This document shows, piece after piece, positions 35,404-45,836 of a stretch of 64,000 nucleotides of DNA. The notes beneath the pieces were generated by a model that saw nothing but the letters and a program-made list of their open reading frames with translations, was not told the origin of the DNA and ran no database searches. Position 1 is the first letter of the stretch; each line of letters starts with the position of its first letter. A program made the translations under genes and the position numbers. Origin of the DNA: Planococcus maritimus (GTDB lineage: Bacteria > Bacillota > Bacilli > Bacillales_A > Planococcaceae); contig NZ_CP016538.2 in assembly GCF_001687625.2 (NCBI RefSeq), positions 3,216,722 to 3,280,721 of the forward strand, written 5' to 3'.

Positions 35404-37220
35404 TCACCTCCATCATCAATTTCATATGGCAAGGTGAAATAAATCGAAGTTCCTTTGCCGTAACGGCTTTCCGCCCAGATTTTCCCACCGTGTGCATTGA
35501 TCATTTCTTTTGAAATCGCCAGGCCAAGGCCTGTCCCGCCCATTGCACGCGAACGCGCACGGTCCACGCGGTAGAAGCGGTCGAAAATACGCTCGACGTT
35601 TTCTTTCGGAATGCCCATTCCTTCATCGCTGATCGACACGAGCAATTCCCCTTCTTTCTCGCGGACTGAAAAGCGGACTTTGCCGCCTTCCGGAGAATAT
35701 TTCAAGGCATTGGAAATAATATTATCGATGACTTGCGTCAATTTATCGGTATCGATTTCCACAAAATACTGTGATTTCGGCACTTTTCGTTCAAACGATA
35801 CATTTTGTGATTTCGACATCTCAAAACGGTCGATGATGCGGTTGAAAAATACACCGAATTCGACCATTTCGCGGCTCAAGTCCGCTTCGCTCGAATCCAT
35901 CTTCGACAGTTTCAGCAAATCGTTGACGAGACGAATCATTCGCTCGGTTTCGGTTTGCGTGACGTTGAGGAAATTCGGTGCGAGATCCGGATCTTGCCAA
36001 GCGCCGTCAGCGAGCGCCTCCAAATAACTGCGCATTGTTGTAAGCGGTGTCCGCAATTCATGCGAGACGTTCGCCACGAACTCGCGGCGCTCGATGTCGA
36101 TTTTCTCTTGTTCTGTATTATCGTGCAACACAGCGATCAAACCGTTAACAAAACCGGTCTCTTTTTGAATGACCGAGAACGTCGTGCGCAAAAGCGTCGC
36201 CTGATCATGCGAGCTGATATCGAGCGTGATCGCATCGCGCATATCGATCAAATCTTCGAACGTATACGCTTCATCCAAACCAAGCACTGTCGTCACCGGC
36301 CGGTTAATGACCGTTTCACGTGAAACATTCAATAACTGCAAGGCGGGCTCATTGATCAGGATAATGCGCCCTCTGCGATCGGTCGACAGAACGCCATCTG
36401 TCATATTGGCAAGCACCGATGCGAGTTTGCGCCGTTCGCTTTCTGTCGACTGCTGTGATTCCTGCAGCCGGTTCGTCAAATGATTGAACGCCCGGGCCAA
36501 CTGGCCAATTTCATCTTCACTGTAAACACGTACTTTGCGCGAAAAATTACCTTTCGCCATCGCTTGTGCTTGCCTGCGCATATCGGCAATTGGCCGTGAA
36601 ATCGTCTGTGCAACCAATATGCCGAGCACCGCCGTAATAACAAGTGCAATGGCAGTACCGCCAGCCAAAATCGAGTTGATGGTGTCCATTTGGTCATAGA
36701 CATTCTCAACTTCCGCTTTGACGTACAGCGTACCGAGCATTTCACCACCGACCGCTGTAATTGGCAAGGTTCTCACCCATACCCGCTCTTCAAGGCTGCC
36801 ATCTACATAGGTTTGCTCTAGCAGGGTCTCTCCGATAATGGACCGGCGAATCTGGTCGTCTGTCGAACGTTGGCCGACGAGCGATTGGTTCTCGCCCAGA
36901 GACGTGCCCAAAATCCGGTAGCGGTTATCAACCACGCGGATTTCATTGATGTCGCCCGAATCGAAATTCGTCAATACCGAACGGAGGCTCTGCTCAATGG
37001 TCAGGTCCTCCTCCGTCCGGTTGCGAATCATCTCTTCGCGTACGCTAAACTCGATGATTTCCATCCGGTCTCTAACGGAATCATTGAAATTATTGCGCAG
37101 TGTTTCTTCGAGCTGCTCGGAAAAATAAAGGCCGATGATCTGCATCGCTAATAGGATCAGCAAAATATAGATCAAGACAAATTTCACATGAATCGACTTA
37201 AAAAAACTGGTTTTCAGCAT
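35394..37220 (-). CDS. walK: Cell-wall sensor histidine kinase WalK (YycG)
   Basis: A 608-residue kinase. Transmembrane helix 1 (13-33) is followed by an extracellular Cache-like domain, helix 2 (183-205), HAMP (206-258), PAS (265-330) and the kinase core. It has FVANVSHELRTPL with phospho-His387, NIISNALKYS, DEGMGIP and GTGLGLAIS. It senses cell-wall state and phosphorylates WalR, controlling autolysins; it is essential in many Firmicutes. A near-perfect parS site lies inside the gene at 36312-36327. Confidence 0.97.
   Translation of the reverse strand: MLKTSFFKSIHVKFVLIYILLILLAMQIIGLYFSEQLEETLRNNFNDSVRDRMEIIEFSVREEMIRNRTEEDLTIEQSLRSVLTNFDSGDINEIRVVDNRYRILGTSLGENQSLVGQRSTDDQIRRSIIGETLLEQTYVDGSLEERVWVRTLPITAVGGEMLGTLYVKAEVENVYDQMDTINSILAGGTAIALVITAVLGILVAQTISRPIADMRRQAQAMAKGNFSRKVRVYSEDEIGQLARAFNHLTNRLQESQQSTESERRKLASVLANMTDGVLSTDRRGRIILINEPALQLLNVSRETVINRPVTTVLGLDEAYTFEDLIDMRDAITLDISSHDQATLLRTTFSVIQKETGFVNGLIAVLHDNTEQEKIDIERREFVANVSHELRTPLTTMRSYLEALADGAWQDPDLAPNFLNVTQTETERMIRLVNDLLKLSKMDSSEADLSREMVEFGVFFNRIIDRFEMSKSQNVSFERKVPKSQYFVEIDTDKLTQVIDNIISNALKYSPEGGKVRFSVREKEGELLVSISDEGMGIPKENVERIFDRFYRVDRARSRAMGGTGLGLAISKEMINAHGGKIWAESRYGKGTSIYFTLPYEIDDGGEWD
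36312..36327. promoter_or_regulatory. Candidate parS site inside walK
   Basis: CGTTTCACGTGAAACA differs from the parS consensus TGTTNCACGTGAAACA at one end position only. It is about 28 kb from the origin, a plausible ParB loading site. Confidence 0.7.
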
Positions 37221-37225
37221 TCAGC

Positions 37226-37933
37226 CTACTCCTGTTCAGGGTTCCGCAGGTAGTAGCCGACGCCGCGACGCGTCACGATCCACGCTGGGTGACTCGGATT
37301 GTCTTCAATTTTTTCACGCAAGCGGCGAATGGTGACATCCACTGTCCGCACGTCACCGAAATAATCATAGCCCCACACCGTCTGCAGCAAATGCTCGCGC
37401 GTCATTACTTGGCCAATATGCTTCGCCAAATAATGCAACAGCTCGAACTCCCGGTGCGTCAATTCGATTGTCTCTTCACGCTTCAACACCAAATAGGCAT
37501 CCGGTTGAATCGTCAGCGACCCGACTTGAATATCGTTTGAGCCAATGCCTTCCTCTTCTGCCGGCACAACGTTCTGGCGGCGCAAATTCGCTTTGACCCG
37601 CGCAATCAATTCACGCGTTGAGAAAGGCTTCGTGACGTAATCATCCGCTCCGAGCTCCAGTCCGAGTACTTTGTCGATCTCTGAGTCTTTCGCCGTCAGC
37701 ATGATGATCGGAAAATCGAACTTCTTCCGCACTTCGCGGCATACTTCCATGCCGTCGCGGTTTGGCAGCATGATATCAAGCAGCATCAAGTCCGGCTGAA
37801 TTTCTTCTGCCACTTTGATGGCCTCATCGCCGTCGTAAGCCACTACCACATTAAAGCCTTCTTTTTTCAAATTAAATTGCAAAATATCCGCAATTGGCTT
37901 CTCATCATCCACAACTAATATTGTTTTGTTCAT
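37226..37933 (-). CDS. walR: Response regulator WalR (YycF)
   Basis: A 235-residue OmpR-family regulator: receiver domain with D9/D10, phospho-acceptor Asp53 ([11 protein letters not shown]) and Lys102 (YVTKPFS), then a winged-helix domain ending [15 protein letters not shown] and RGVGYYLR. It controls cell-wall hydrolase genes. It is the first gene of walRKHIJ with GAGGGGGAG before ATG 37933. Confidence 0.97.
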   Translation of the reverse strand: MNKTILVVDDEKPIADILQFNLKKEGFNVVVAYDGDEAIKVAEEIQPDLMLLDIMLPNRDGMEVCREVRKKFDFPIIMLTAKDSEIDKVLGLELGADDYVTKPFSTRELIARVKANLRRQNVVPAEEEGIGSNDIQVGSLTIQPDAYLVLKREETIELTHREFELLHYLAKHIGQVMTREHLLQTVWGYDYFGDVRTVDVTIRRLREKIEDNPSHPAWIVTRRGVGYYLRNPEQE

Positions 37934-38122
37934 CTATCTTCTCCCCCTCTGCATCCCAATTATTTCACATGTACCTAGCCGTTTTGACATTCTTTGCTAC
38001 CCTTTACTTTATCATTATTTCAAGCATTTCGCACCTTTGGGTGGTCACAGCGGGGCTCAGCGATGTGCGGGTTCTAGAGGCGTAAATGCCTGGTAAGGGT
38101 TTGCTTGTGGAAACTATTTTTG

Positions 38123-38620
38123 CATTCTATTGGTACTTCAGCTTAGTAGTCGCCGCCTTGCTTTGGGTTGGCCTCTTGCCGTAAGCCAGGAAGAGCACCT
38201 GTCTTACGGCATCGGCTCACCCTTTTACGCTGGGCGGCTTGAAGATTTCATTGATTGAGGTGTGTTCAAGCAGATTTGCTTCTTTACCTAGTTGCCGGCT
38301 AGTTGGGGAATCGCTTCCCGGGATAAGTATAGAAAAAGATAGCAAGAAGTTTCTTGTCTACTTGTTCCGATCTTCTATTTAAGCTTCTTCTCAATAGTCG
38401 CCGCCTTGCTTTGGGTTGGCCTCTCGCCGTAAGCCAGGAAGAGCACCTGTCTTACGGCGTCGGCTCACCCTTTTACGCTTGGCGGCTTAAAGATTTCATT
38501 GATTGAGGTGTGTTCAAGTAGATTTGCTTCTTTACCTAGTTGCCGGCTAGTTGGGGAATCGCTTCCTGAGATGTGACATCTGACAAATAGCTGTTTGAAC
38601 TGAAAATCACACTCTCTTTG
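38123..38620. repeat. Tandem 248-bp repeat array, family R3, copy A (two units)
   Basis: Two direct units with a 248-bp period. Each contains the same 87-nt imperfect hairpin (38152-38238 and 38400-38486): outer GCCGCC / GGCGGC, middle GGGT-GCC / GGC-ACCC and inner GCCGTAAG-CAGG / CCTG-CTTACGGC. The sequence between and after them (TTGCCGGCTAGTTGGGGAAT) recurs in copy B at 47.0-47.8 kb. The whole 37934-38957 gap is taken by this array and the module that follows; no gene is supported. Confidence 0.85.
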
Positions 38621-38699
38621 ATCCAAACGATATGAGCTACCAGACATGGAGCATCTCCTCATTTTTTGTCGAGTGGACAGAAGAAGTTGTCTTCCCCTC

Positions 38700-38830
38700 T
38701 AAAACTAGAGACGGAGTGGAAGGGGGCTGACGCCTGTGGGACCGCGCGGGCTGGCGAGACAAACGTGCCGCGCATTTTGCGGCACGTTGGCTCAACACCC
38801 GCCCCACGGCAAGCAGCCCCCTGCAACGAA
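38700..38830. repeat. Palindromic terminal module of R3 copy A
   Basis: Nested inverted repeats: AGGGGGCTG / CAGCCCCCT (38721-38729, 38814-38822) enclose a perfect 10-bp AACGTGCCGC / GCGGCACGTT hairpin (38762-38771, 38779-38788). The same module follows array B at 47880-48080 with an insertion. On the plus strand it reads like the Bacillales CTGTGGGACCGCG repeat theme. Confidence 0.8.
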
Positions 38831-38916
38831 GTCTGATAGCGCAAGCTATTTTACTCACTTGATCGAATGTTTTACAACACTAGAAGCATTATCTGTAAGC
38901 TATCTATATATTAAAA

Positions 38917-38951
38917 TACAAAACAAGCTCCCAGCACGCTGGCAGCTTGTT
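38917..38951 (-). terminator. Terminator after the M23 peptidase
   Basis: Minus-strand hairpin ACAAGCTGCCAGC / GCTGGGAGCTTGT (one mismatch) followed by TTTTGTATTTT, 7 bp past the stop. Confidence 0.75.
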
Positions 38952-38957
38952 GATCGT

Positions 38958-40262
38958 TTATTTTTTCACATAATCCAAAGGGTCACGGTCCTGGCCTTCG
39001 TAGGATAACTCGAAATGCAGGTGGATGCCTGTAGAGCGTCCTGTCGTCCCCATATCGCCGAGTTTCGTATGCGGGGATACTTTGTCGCCCACTTGGACGT
39101 CAATCGACGAGAGATGCGCATAGATCGTCTCATAGCCGTTCTTATGGTCAACGACGACGCGGTTGCCGAATGTGCCGGCTGCCCCTGCTTTGGTGACCGT
39201 GCCGTGGTCAGCGGAGACGATATCGAATGTATCGGGCTGTGCGATGTCGATGCCTTTATGGGCACGGCCCCAGCGCTGCCCTTTTTTGCTCGACACGTAG
39301 CCGCCGTCTGCCGGCCAGGTGAATTCGCCTGTGCCGACGCCCGGCAGTTCCTTCTCGCCTTCTAGGATGATTTTGTCGGCTGGCTCTTCCAGGATTTTCT
39401 CGCGTGTCTCGGAGCGGCCGACGCGCTCACCGTTGACTTCGCGTACGGCGTAACTGACCGCTTTTTCGCCGCGCTTGCCTTTTTGGCTGACTTCCATTTC
39501 GCCGATATAGATATCCTTGCTGTCTTTTTTGACCGTTTCGTAAGGCATGTTCTTCAATGCTTTTTCGGCTTTACTGACGAGCACATCCACCCCGAGCTCA
39601 TCGGTTACGTGCTCTGCGGCTTGTTTGGGCGCCATCACTTGTTTGGGCGCCATCACTTGTTTCGGATCGATTTGTTTGGACAAGCCATTGACCGGCTGCG
39701 AAAAGGAAATGTCCGTGATGCGCGATTCGCCTGCTTTGAGCTCAGGCAAATCCGTTTCGTTTTGCTGCTGCTCGAATTGCTCGAGCTCCTTTTCGGTTAC
39801 AGCTGTTTCTTTAATGAGCTGAATGGTTTCTTCGTAGGCTTCACGATCTTTTACATAGACTTCTGATTCATTGTCGACTCGCAAGGCGAAGGCCTCTGCC
39901 TGGATGGCCAATTGCTCGTCTAGCTGGCTGATGATCGTTTCGTCGTCTGCCGGATTCGAGGCTACGGCTTGTTCAGTGCGAACGGTTAGGTCCTCACTCG
40001 GTGCGAGACGCAAATCATCGTAATCGCTTGCGGTCGTCTTCAGTTTTTCATCAATTAAGTCATCGATCGGCGCATCGTCTGAGACGGCTCCGAGATAGCT
40101 AGCGTTGTGATAGATATGATAAACGGGCTCCAGGTTTTGCGACTCATTCGGTTCGGCAAAAATCGTGTTGGCGCCGAATGCACTGGCTGCAAGCACAAGG
40201 ACTGTTCCGATTTTCCATTTGCGCAGGTTCAATTTGTCTTTGTTTGAGTGTTTCGCGTTCAT
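38958..40262 (-). CDS. Secreted M23-family peptidoglycan metallopeptidase with G5-like domain
   Basis: 434 residues. A signal segment (WKIGTVLVLAASAFGANTIF) leads a long helical region with a short tandem repeat MAPKQVMAPKQ. A G5-like segment follows (VSYAVREVNGERVGRSETRE), then an M23 LytM-type domain with HKGIDIAQ and IHLHFEL (zinc ligands). It likely cuts peptide cross-links in the wall. The SD (GGAG) is 13 bases from ATG 40262, unusually far. Its position beside walR, the master regulator of wall hydrolases, fits regulation by WalR, which is inferred. I see nothing else in the 40263-40601 gap. Confidence 0.9.
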   Translation of the reverse strand: MNAKHSNKDKLNLRKWKIGTVLVLAASAFGANTIFAEPNESQNLEPVYHIYHNASYLGAVSDDAPIDDLIDEKLKTTASDYDDLRLAPSEDLTVRTEQAVASNPADDETIISQLDEQLAIQAEAFALRVDNESEVYVKDREAYEETIQLIKETAVTEKELEQFEQQQNETDLPELKAGESRITDISFSQPVNGLSKQIDPKQVMAPKQVMAPKQAAEHVTDELGVDVLVSKAEKALKNMPYETVKKDSKDIYIGEMEVSQKGKRGEKAVSYAVREVNGERVGRSETREKILEEPADKIILEGEKELPGVGTGEFTWPADGGYVSSKKGQRWGRAHKGIDIAQPDTFDIVSADHGTVTKAGAAGTFGNRVVVDHKNGYETIYAHLSSIDVQVGDKVSPHTKLGDMGTTGRSTGIHLHFELSYEGQDRDPLDYVKK

Positions 40263-40556
40263 GTTGCGGGTCGGGCTCCTTTCATCTTTCCGTGAGGAGG
40301 TTTTTTAACTTCCCCACTCTATCACATCTGTTTTCAATAGCTCACCTGATAAACTCATTGTTACCAATATGTTATGTACCATACAGTATTATCCATTTAA
40401 TGTCATGATTTTCTTTAATTCTTCAAATAGAGGCAAAAAAATTATGATTTCTGTCCTTGTTTTCCATTTCATGGCTGTTCCTTGTGATTTTGTTGTCACA
40501 AACTTCATATATGGACTTTGGACGGTTGTTTCATTTATGGCGAAATTGTAGCCAAA

Positions 40557-40589
40557 TAAAAAAGCCACTGCGCTTAAAGGCAGTGGCTT
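40557..40589 (-). terminator. Terminator after purA
   Basis: GCCACTGC / GCAGTGGC stem with an eight-base loop and a six-base T run on the minus strand, 12 bp past the purA stop. Confidence 0.85.
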
Positions 40590-40601
40590 GTAGGTATTCG
40601 A

Positions 40602-41888
40602 TTAACGCCAAACGCTTTTGACGATGTTTGTCTGGTTGCGGTCTGGCCCGACAGAGAAAATCGAGATCTGGACGCCAGTCAATTGCGAGATGCGCTCCAA
40701 ATAATGGCGCGCGTTGTCCGGCAATTCATCCAATGATTTGCACGATGTAACGTCTTCAGACCAGCCTGGCATTTCTTCATAGACCGGTTCGCAGTCTGCG
40801 AGCATGCGCAAGTTCGCTGGGTATTCTGTGATCAGCTCGCCTTGATAGCGGTAAGCCGTACAGATTTTCACCGTATCGAGGCCTGTCAAGACATCGATCG
40901 AGTTGACGGTCAAATCCGTCAATCCGCTGACACGACGTGCATGGCGAACGACGACGCTGTCGAACCAGCCGATGCGGCGCGGACGGCCTGTTGTTGTACC
41001 GAATTCTTTACCGACTGTGCGAATCTTGTCGCCGATGTCGTCGAATAGTTCAGTTGGGAATGGTCCGTCACCAACACGGGATGTGTATGCTTTGCAGACG
41101 CCGATGACGTGTGAAATATTCGTCGGGCCTACGCCAGCACCAATCGTAACGCCGCCCGCTACTGGGTTGGACGATGTGACAAATGGGTAAGTACCTTGGT
41201 CGATATCGAGCATGACGCCTTGTGCGCCTTCGAATAGCACGCGGCGGCCGGCATCGAATGCATCGTTTAGCACTTTCGAAGTATCGGTCACGTATTGGGC
41301 AATTTCCTGCCCGTATTGATAATACTCTTCCATGATTTCCTCGACCGTAAAGCCTTCTGTTTCATAGAATTTCTCGAACATGCGGTTTTTCTCTTTCAAG
41401 TTCATGCGCAGTTTTTCTTCGAATACGACATGGTCCAGCAAATCTGCAATACGGATCCCGACGCGTGCCGCTTTGTCCATATATGCAGGCCCGATGCCTT
41501 TTCCAGTCGTGCCGATTTTGTTGGCGCCACGGCGCGCTTCTTCCACTTCGTCTTGCTTGATGTGGTAAGGCAAAATGACGTGCGCACGGTTTGAAATGCG
41601 CAAATTCTCTGTCGTCACTCCGCGATCGTGAAGGCCTTTCAGCTCTTGCACTAGCGCTTTCGGGTCGACGACCATGCCGTTGCCGATTACCGATGTTTTT
41701 TCTTTATAAAAAATCCCCGATGGAATCAAGTGCAATTTATACGTTTCGCCGCCAAAAATGATGGTGTGCCCAGCATTATTTCCGCCTTGATAACGTGCGA
41801 TTACTTCTGCATGCTCTGATAGAAAATCCGTGATTTTCCCTTTTCCTTCGTCTCCCCATTGCGTTCCTACTACTACGACTGATGTCAT
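40602..41888 (-). CDS. purA: Adenylosuccinate synthase
   Basis: About 428 residues with the P-loop-like GDEGKGK near residue 12, [22 protein letters not shown], and the C-terminal [13 protein letters not shown]. It converts IMP and aspartate with GTP to adenylosuccinate in AMP synthesis. GTG at 41897 opens the frame, but GGAGGTG six bases before ATG 41888 sets the start. A clear sigma-A-type promoter lies upstream and a terminator downstream, so it is monocistronic. Confidence 0.97.
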   Translation of the reverse strand: MTSVVVVGTQWGDEGKGKITDFLSEHAEVIARYQGGNNAGHTIIFGGETYKLHLIPSGIFYKEKTSVIGNGMVVDPKALVQELKGLHDRGVTTENLRISNRAHVILPYHIKQDEVEEARRGANKIGTTGKGIGPAYMDKAARVGIRIADLLDHVVFEEKLRMNLKEKNRMFEKFYETEGFTVEEIMEEYYQYGQEIAQYVTDTSKVLNDAFDAGRRVLFEGAQGVMLDIDQGTYPFVTSSNPVAGGVTIGAGVGPTNISHVIGVCKAYTSRVGDGPFPTELFDDIGDKIRTVGKEFGTTTGRPRRIGWFDSVVVRHARRVSGLTDLTVNSIDVLTGLDTVKICTAYRYQGELITEYPANLRMLADCEPVYEEMPGWSEDVTSCKSLDELPDNARHYLERISQLTGVQISIFSVGPDRNQTNIVKSVWR

Positions 41889-41934
41889 CGTCCGCACCTC
41901 CGTTAGGCTTGTCGCCCTGTTTCAAACAGTCTTT

Positions 41935-41963
41935 ATTGTACCAATAGAGTGCCTTGGCGTCAA
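41935..41963 (-). promoter_or_regulatory. purA: purA promoter (sigma-A type)
   Basis: On the minus strand TTGACG, a 17-bp spacer, then TACAAT. Transcription would start about 40 bp before the purA ATG. I see no PurBox pair with certainty. Confidence 0.75.
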
Positions 41964-41976
41964 TATGAAACATAAG

Positions 41977-42022
41977 AAAACACGAACATAAAAATGCATG
42001 TCCGCATTTAATGTTCGTGTTT
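41977..42022 (-). terminator. Hairpin after dnaB
   Basis: AACACGAACAT / ATGTTCGTGTT stem with a 21-nt loop and a TTTTCTT tract on the minus strand, just past the dnaB stop and before the purA promoter. Confidence 0.75.
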
Positions 42023-42032
42023 AATAGGTGTT

Positions 42033-43388
42033 TTAGAAATCGCCGCCGCCTTCATGGTCAGCCCAATCGATGGTGACGAACTTGTTGTATTCCTTCACAA
42101 ACGCCAGTTTGACGGTGCCGGTCGGGCCGTTCCGCTGCTTGGCGATGATGATTTCGATCATGTTCTGATCTTCGGTTTCTTTGTCGTAATAATCTTCACG
42201 GTATAAAAACGACACAATATCGGCATCTTGCTCGATCGATCCGGATTCTCGCAAATCGGACATCATCGGCCGTTTGTCTTGCCGCTGCTCAACACCACGG
42301 GACAGCTGAGACAAGGCGATGACAGGGACTTCAAGTTCACGTGCCAGTCCTTTTAAGGAACGGGAAATATCGGATACTTCCTGCTGACGGTTCTCGCCGG
42401 CTTTGCCGGGCCCTTGGATCAGCTGCAAATAATCGATCATGATCATGCCAAGGCCGTATTCTTGTTTCAAGCGGCGGCATTTCGCGCGGATATCGTTAAC
42501 GCGAATTCCTGGCGTGTCGTCGATAAAGATGCCGGCATTTGATAAACTGCCCATTGCCATCGTCAATTTGCGCCAGTCTTCATTTTGAAGCGCACCGGTC
42601 CGCATGACTTGGGCGTCGATATTGCCTTCAGCGCAGAGCATCCGCATAACGAGCTGCTCTGCCCCCATCTCCAAACTGAAGATGGCGACGTTCTCTTCGG
42701 TCTTGGTCGCGACGTTTTGCGCAACGTTAAGCGCAAAAGCTGTCTTACCAACGGACGGACGAGCGGCGACAATGATCAAATCATTGCGCTGAAAGCCTGC
42801 CGTCACTTTATCCAAGTCGCGGAATCCGGTCGGAATCCCCGTGACATCGCCTTTACGCGTATGCAATAGCTCAATATTATCGTAAGTTTTCACCAAGACA
42901 TCTTTAATATGGATAAAGTCGCCCGCATTTTTGCGGCTCGACACTTCCATCATTTTTTTCTCGGCTTCTGCAAGCAATGCTTCTACTTCGTCTTCGCGCG
43001 TAAAGCCGTCTTCGACGATCGTGGTGGCCACACGGATGAGTCGGCGAAGCAAGGCTTTCTCTTCCACGATGTGGGCATAATGCCCAACGTTTGCGGCTGT
43101 TGGCACCGCATTAGCAATCTCTGTCAGGTACGATAAGCCGCCGACATCTTCGAGCTCTTTTTTGACCGATAGCTCTTCTGTCACGGTGACCAAATCCACC
43201 GCTTTGCCGCGGTCCGTCAAATCGATCATCGTCTGGAAAATCCTCTGATGGGCGACGCGGTAAAAATCTTCCGGCATGACGATTTCCGCTACGGAAACCA
43301 GTGCCTGTGGCTCCAGGAAAATGGCCCCGATAACGGATTGCTCGGCTTCCTGGTTATGCGGTGGGACGCGGTCGATCGATTCGTTCAT
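42033..43388 (-). CDS. dnaB: Replicative DNA helicase DnaB
   Basis: 451 residues, normal for the hexameric replicative helicase (called DnaC in B. subtilis). An N-terminal DnaB_N domain (PPHNQEAEQSVIGAIFLEP) is followed by a RecA-like core with Walker A ARPSVGKTAF, Walker B MIMIDYLQLI and the LSQLSRGVE and DLRESGSIEQDAD motifs. It unwinds the fork ahead of polymerase. RBS AAGGGG precedes ATG 43388. It sits 12 bp after rplI in the gdpP-rplI-dnaB order typical of the phylum. Confidence 0.97.
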   Translation of the reverse strand: MNESIDRVPPHNQEAEQSVIGAIFLEPQALVSVAEIVMPEDFYRVAHQRIFQTMIDLTDRGKAVDLVTVTEELSVKKELEDVGGLSYLTEIANAVPTAANVGHYAHIVEEKALLRRLIRVATTIVEDGFTREDEVEALLAEAEKKMMEVSSRKNAGDFIHIKDVLVKTYDNIELLHTRKGDVTGIPTGFRDLDKVTAGFQRNDLIIVAARPSVGKTAFALNVAQNVATKTEENVAIFSLEMGAEQLVMRMLCAEGNIDAQVMRTGALQNEDWRKLTMAMGSLSNAGIFIDDTPGIRVNDIRAKCRRLKQEYGLGMIMIDYLQLIQGPGKAGENRQQEVSDISRSLKGLARELEVPVIALSQLSRGVEQRQDKRPMMSDLRESGSIEQDADIVSFLYREDYYDKETEDQNMIEIIIAKQRNGPTGTVKLAFVKEYNKFVTIDWADHEGGGDF

Positions 43389-43399
43389 ATCTATTCCCC

Positions 43400-43849
43400 T
43401 TACGCTTCTTCAGTAACGTGTACGCGCAATGTCGCGGTTACATCGTGATGCAACTTCACTGGCACATTCGTGTAGCCAAGCGCGCGGATTGCGTCATCGA
43501 GTTCCATTTTACGCTTGTCGATTTTATGGCCATGGGTCTTTTCAAGTTCTTTCGCTATTTGCTTGGTCGTGATCGAGCCGAACAAGCGCCCGTCATCACC
43601 GGATTTCGCTGTCAGTTCAATCGTTAAAGCTTCAAGTTTTTCTTTCAGCTCTTTCGCTTCATTCAATTCCTGCTCGACTTCCTTTTCCTGCTTCTTCTGT
43701 TGGCCAGCCAGTTTGCTCATGGCTGCTTGATCAGCTTCCACTGCCAAATTGTTCTTCAACAAGAAGTTATTCGCGTAGCCGTCCGCCACATTTTTGATAT
43801 CGCCTTTTTTGCCTACATTTTTTACGTCTTTCAAGAAAATTACTTTCAT
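43400..43849 (-). CDS. rplI: 50S ribosomal protein L9
   Basis: 149 residues with the L9 N-terminal signature [20 protein letters not shown] and FLLKNNLA, a long connecting helix and the C-terminal [12 protein letters not shown] domain. It binds 23S rRNA near the L1 stalk. The start codon overlaps the gdpP stop (ATGA). Confidence 0.97.
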   Translation of the reverse strand: MKVIFLKDVKNVGKKGDIKNVADGYANNFLLKNNLAVEADQAAMSKLAGQQKKQEKEVEQELNEAKELKEKLEALTIELTAKSGDDGRLFGSITTKQIAKELEKTHGHKIDKRKMELDDAIRALGYTNVPVKLHHDVTATLRVHVTEEA

Positions 43850-45822
43850 TCTTCAGATCCTCCTCTATCATTTTCGGTTAATACGGTCTTTAGTTGCCCG
43901 ACCGCTTCTTCAATACTTGCGTCCGGCATTTGTGTGGCTGCATTGGTTAAATGGCCACCGCCGCCGAGATTTTCCATCACGATTTGGACATTGACTTCAC
44001 CAAGCGAACGGGCACTGATGCCAACGCCGCCTTCTGTCCGTTCTGCGATAACAAACGACGCGTTAACGTCTTTCATCGTCAGCAGAATGTCCGCCGTTTG
44101 TGCGATCAGCACGGGGCTGTAAATACGCCCTCGCTCGCCTTTAGCGATGGCAATGCCGTCGCCGACAAATTCCACGCTCTGGACGATTTTCGCCCGTTCA
44201 ATATACGTATTGAGGTCTTCTTTCAACAAGCGCTGCACGAGCACTGTATCAGCACCGTTCGAGCGCAAATAGGAAGCCGCTTCAAAGGTCCTGGCGCCCG
44301 TGCGCAGCGTAAAGCTTTTCGTGTCGACGATAATGCCGGCAAGCATCGCGGTCGCTTCGAGCATCGTCAGTTTTTCGTGTTTCGGCTGGTATTCGATCAA
44401 CTCGGTGACCAGCTCCGCCGTAGACGATGCGTACGGCTCCATATAGACGAGCATCGTATTGGTAATGAATTCCTCGCCTCTTCGATGATGGTCGATCAAC
44501 ACGACGCGATCCATACGTTGAAGCAGCCGTTCATCAATAACCATCGACGGTTTATGCGTATCGACTACGACCAGCAAAGAATGCTCAGTCATTTCCGATA
44601 GCGCTTCTTCTGGGGTGATGAAACGTTCAAACAAATGAGGATCGCTTTCGATTTCTTCCATCAACCGCATAACGCTGCGATCGTATTCATCAAAATCGAT
44701 GACGATGCGGCCTTTGACACGGTTCATTTCTGCCATTTTGGCTACACCCACCGCCGCGCCAATCGAATCCATATCGGGCATTTTATGGCCCATGACAAAC
44801 ACTTGGTCACTTTCCTGGATCAAATCACGCAGCGCATGCGAAATGACGCGTGCACGGACCCTCGTCCGCTTCTCGACCGGATTGGTTTTGCCCCCATAGA
44901 ACTTAACCTTGCCGCTCGGATGCTTGATTGCCACTTGGTCACCGCCGCGCCCAAGCACCAAATCGAGCCCGGACTGCGCCATGGCGCCAAGTTCGATCAG
45001 TGAAGCGGAACCCGCTCCGACGCCGATGCTCAGTGTCAGCGCCATATTATCTTTCGCTGTCACTTCACGAATATCATCGAGTACCGTGAACTTGGTTTCC
45101 TCCAGTTTTTGAAGAATCGATTCATTGAACACCGCCAAAAAGCGGTCCGAGGAAATCCGTTTGACGAAAATGCCATTGTCCGTTCCCCACCGATTGATCA
45201 AGGACGTCACCAGGCTATTTAAATTACTGCGCACTTGGTCGTCCATCCCTTGCGACAATTCGTCGTAATTATCGATGAACAAAATGCCGAGGACGGTCCG
45301 GTCCGCATGATACAAAGTTTCGATCTCTACTTGTTCAGTAATATCGAATAAGTAGAACAGCCGGTCATCCTCACGGTAATAAACGCGGTATTTGCGGCCG
45401 CCAAGCGAGATGACCATTTCATTCGATTCGGTCGATTTGACCAATTGGTTGAATTCTTCCGTCAAACTGTAAATCGATTCACCAATCAACGTCTCATAAT
45501 CAAGCGCTGAAGTGATATAGGGATTGGCCCATTCAATCTGTTGGTTTTCATTGACCAGCAAAATCCCGATTGGCATTTCGAGCAGCGCTTCCTCGCCGAC
45601 TTTCTTCATTCGGTAGGATAGCGTTTCGATATGCTTTTCAGTCTCTTCATAGTTGCGTTTCTCCAGTACCCACGCCGAGGCGATGGCCGCCCCGTAAAGG
45701 ATAGCGAAAATGCCTGCGCCCCATTCCGACCATAGCGAAATAAGAATCACAGCGGCCATTCCAAGAGCCAGCAATGCCAGCAATGGGTATCTTAGATTAC
45801 GTTTCCTGAAAAAAGCCGACAT
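43846..45822 (-). CDS. gdpP: Cyclic-di-AMP phosphodiesterase GdpP (YybT)
   Basis: A 658-residue membrane protein: two N-terminal membrane spans, a degenerate PAS domain, a degenerate GGDEF domain and a C-terminal DHH/DHHA1 phosphodiesterase. Motifs are [28 protein letters not shown] and [11 protein letters not shown]. It hydrolyses c-di-AMP to pApA and so influences potassium balance, wall stress and beta-lactam tolerance. It overlaps rplI by 4 nt and follows yybS. Confidence 0.97.
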   Translation of the reverse strand: MSAFFRKRNLRYPLLALLALGMAAVILISLWSEWGAGIFAILYGAAIASAWVLEKRNYEETEKHIETLSYRMKKVGEEALLEMPIGILLVNENQQIEWANPYITSALDYETLIGESIYSLTEEFNQLVKSTESNEMVISLGGRKYRVYYREDDRLFYLFDITEQVEIETLYHADRTVLGILFIDNYDELSQGMDDQVRSNLNSLVTSLINRWGTDNGIFVKRISSDRFLAVFNESILQKLEETKFTVLDDIREVTAKDNMALTLSIGVGAGSASLIELGAMAQSGLDLVLGRGGDQVAIKHPSGKVKFYGGKTNPVEKRTRVRARVISHALRDLIQESDQVFVMGHKMPDMDSIGAAVGVAKMAEMNRVKGRIVIDFDEYDRSVMRLMEEIESDPHLFERFITPEEALSEMTEHSLLVVVDTHKPSMVIDERLLQRMDRVVLIDHHRRGEEFITNTMLVYMEPYASSTAELVTELIEYQPKHEKLTMLEATAMLAGIIVDTKSFTLRTGARTFEAASYLRSNGADTVLVQRLLKEDLNTYIERAKIVQSVEFVGDGIAIAKGERGRIYSPVLIAQTADILLTMKDVNASFVIAERTEGGVGISARSLGEVNVQIVMENLGGGGHLTNAATQMPDASIEEAVGQLKTVLTENDRGGSEE

Positions 45823-45836
45823 TTCTCTTCAGCTCC

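Noticed and set aside
38313..38326. CCCGGG-containing sequence as a Noc-binding site
   Set aside because: The flanks do not match the ATTTCCCGGGAAAT form; it is part of the R3 repeat edge.
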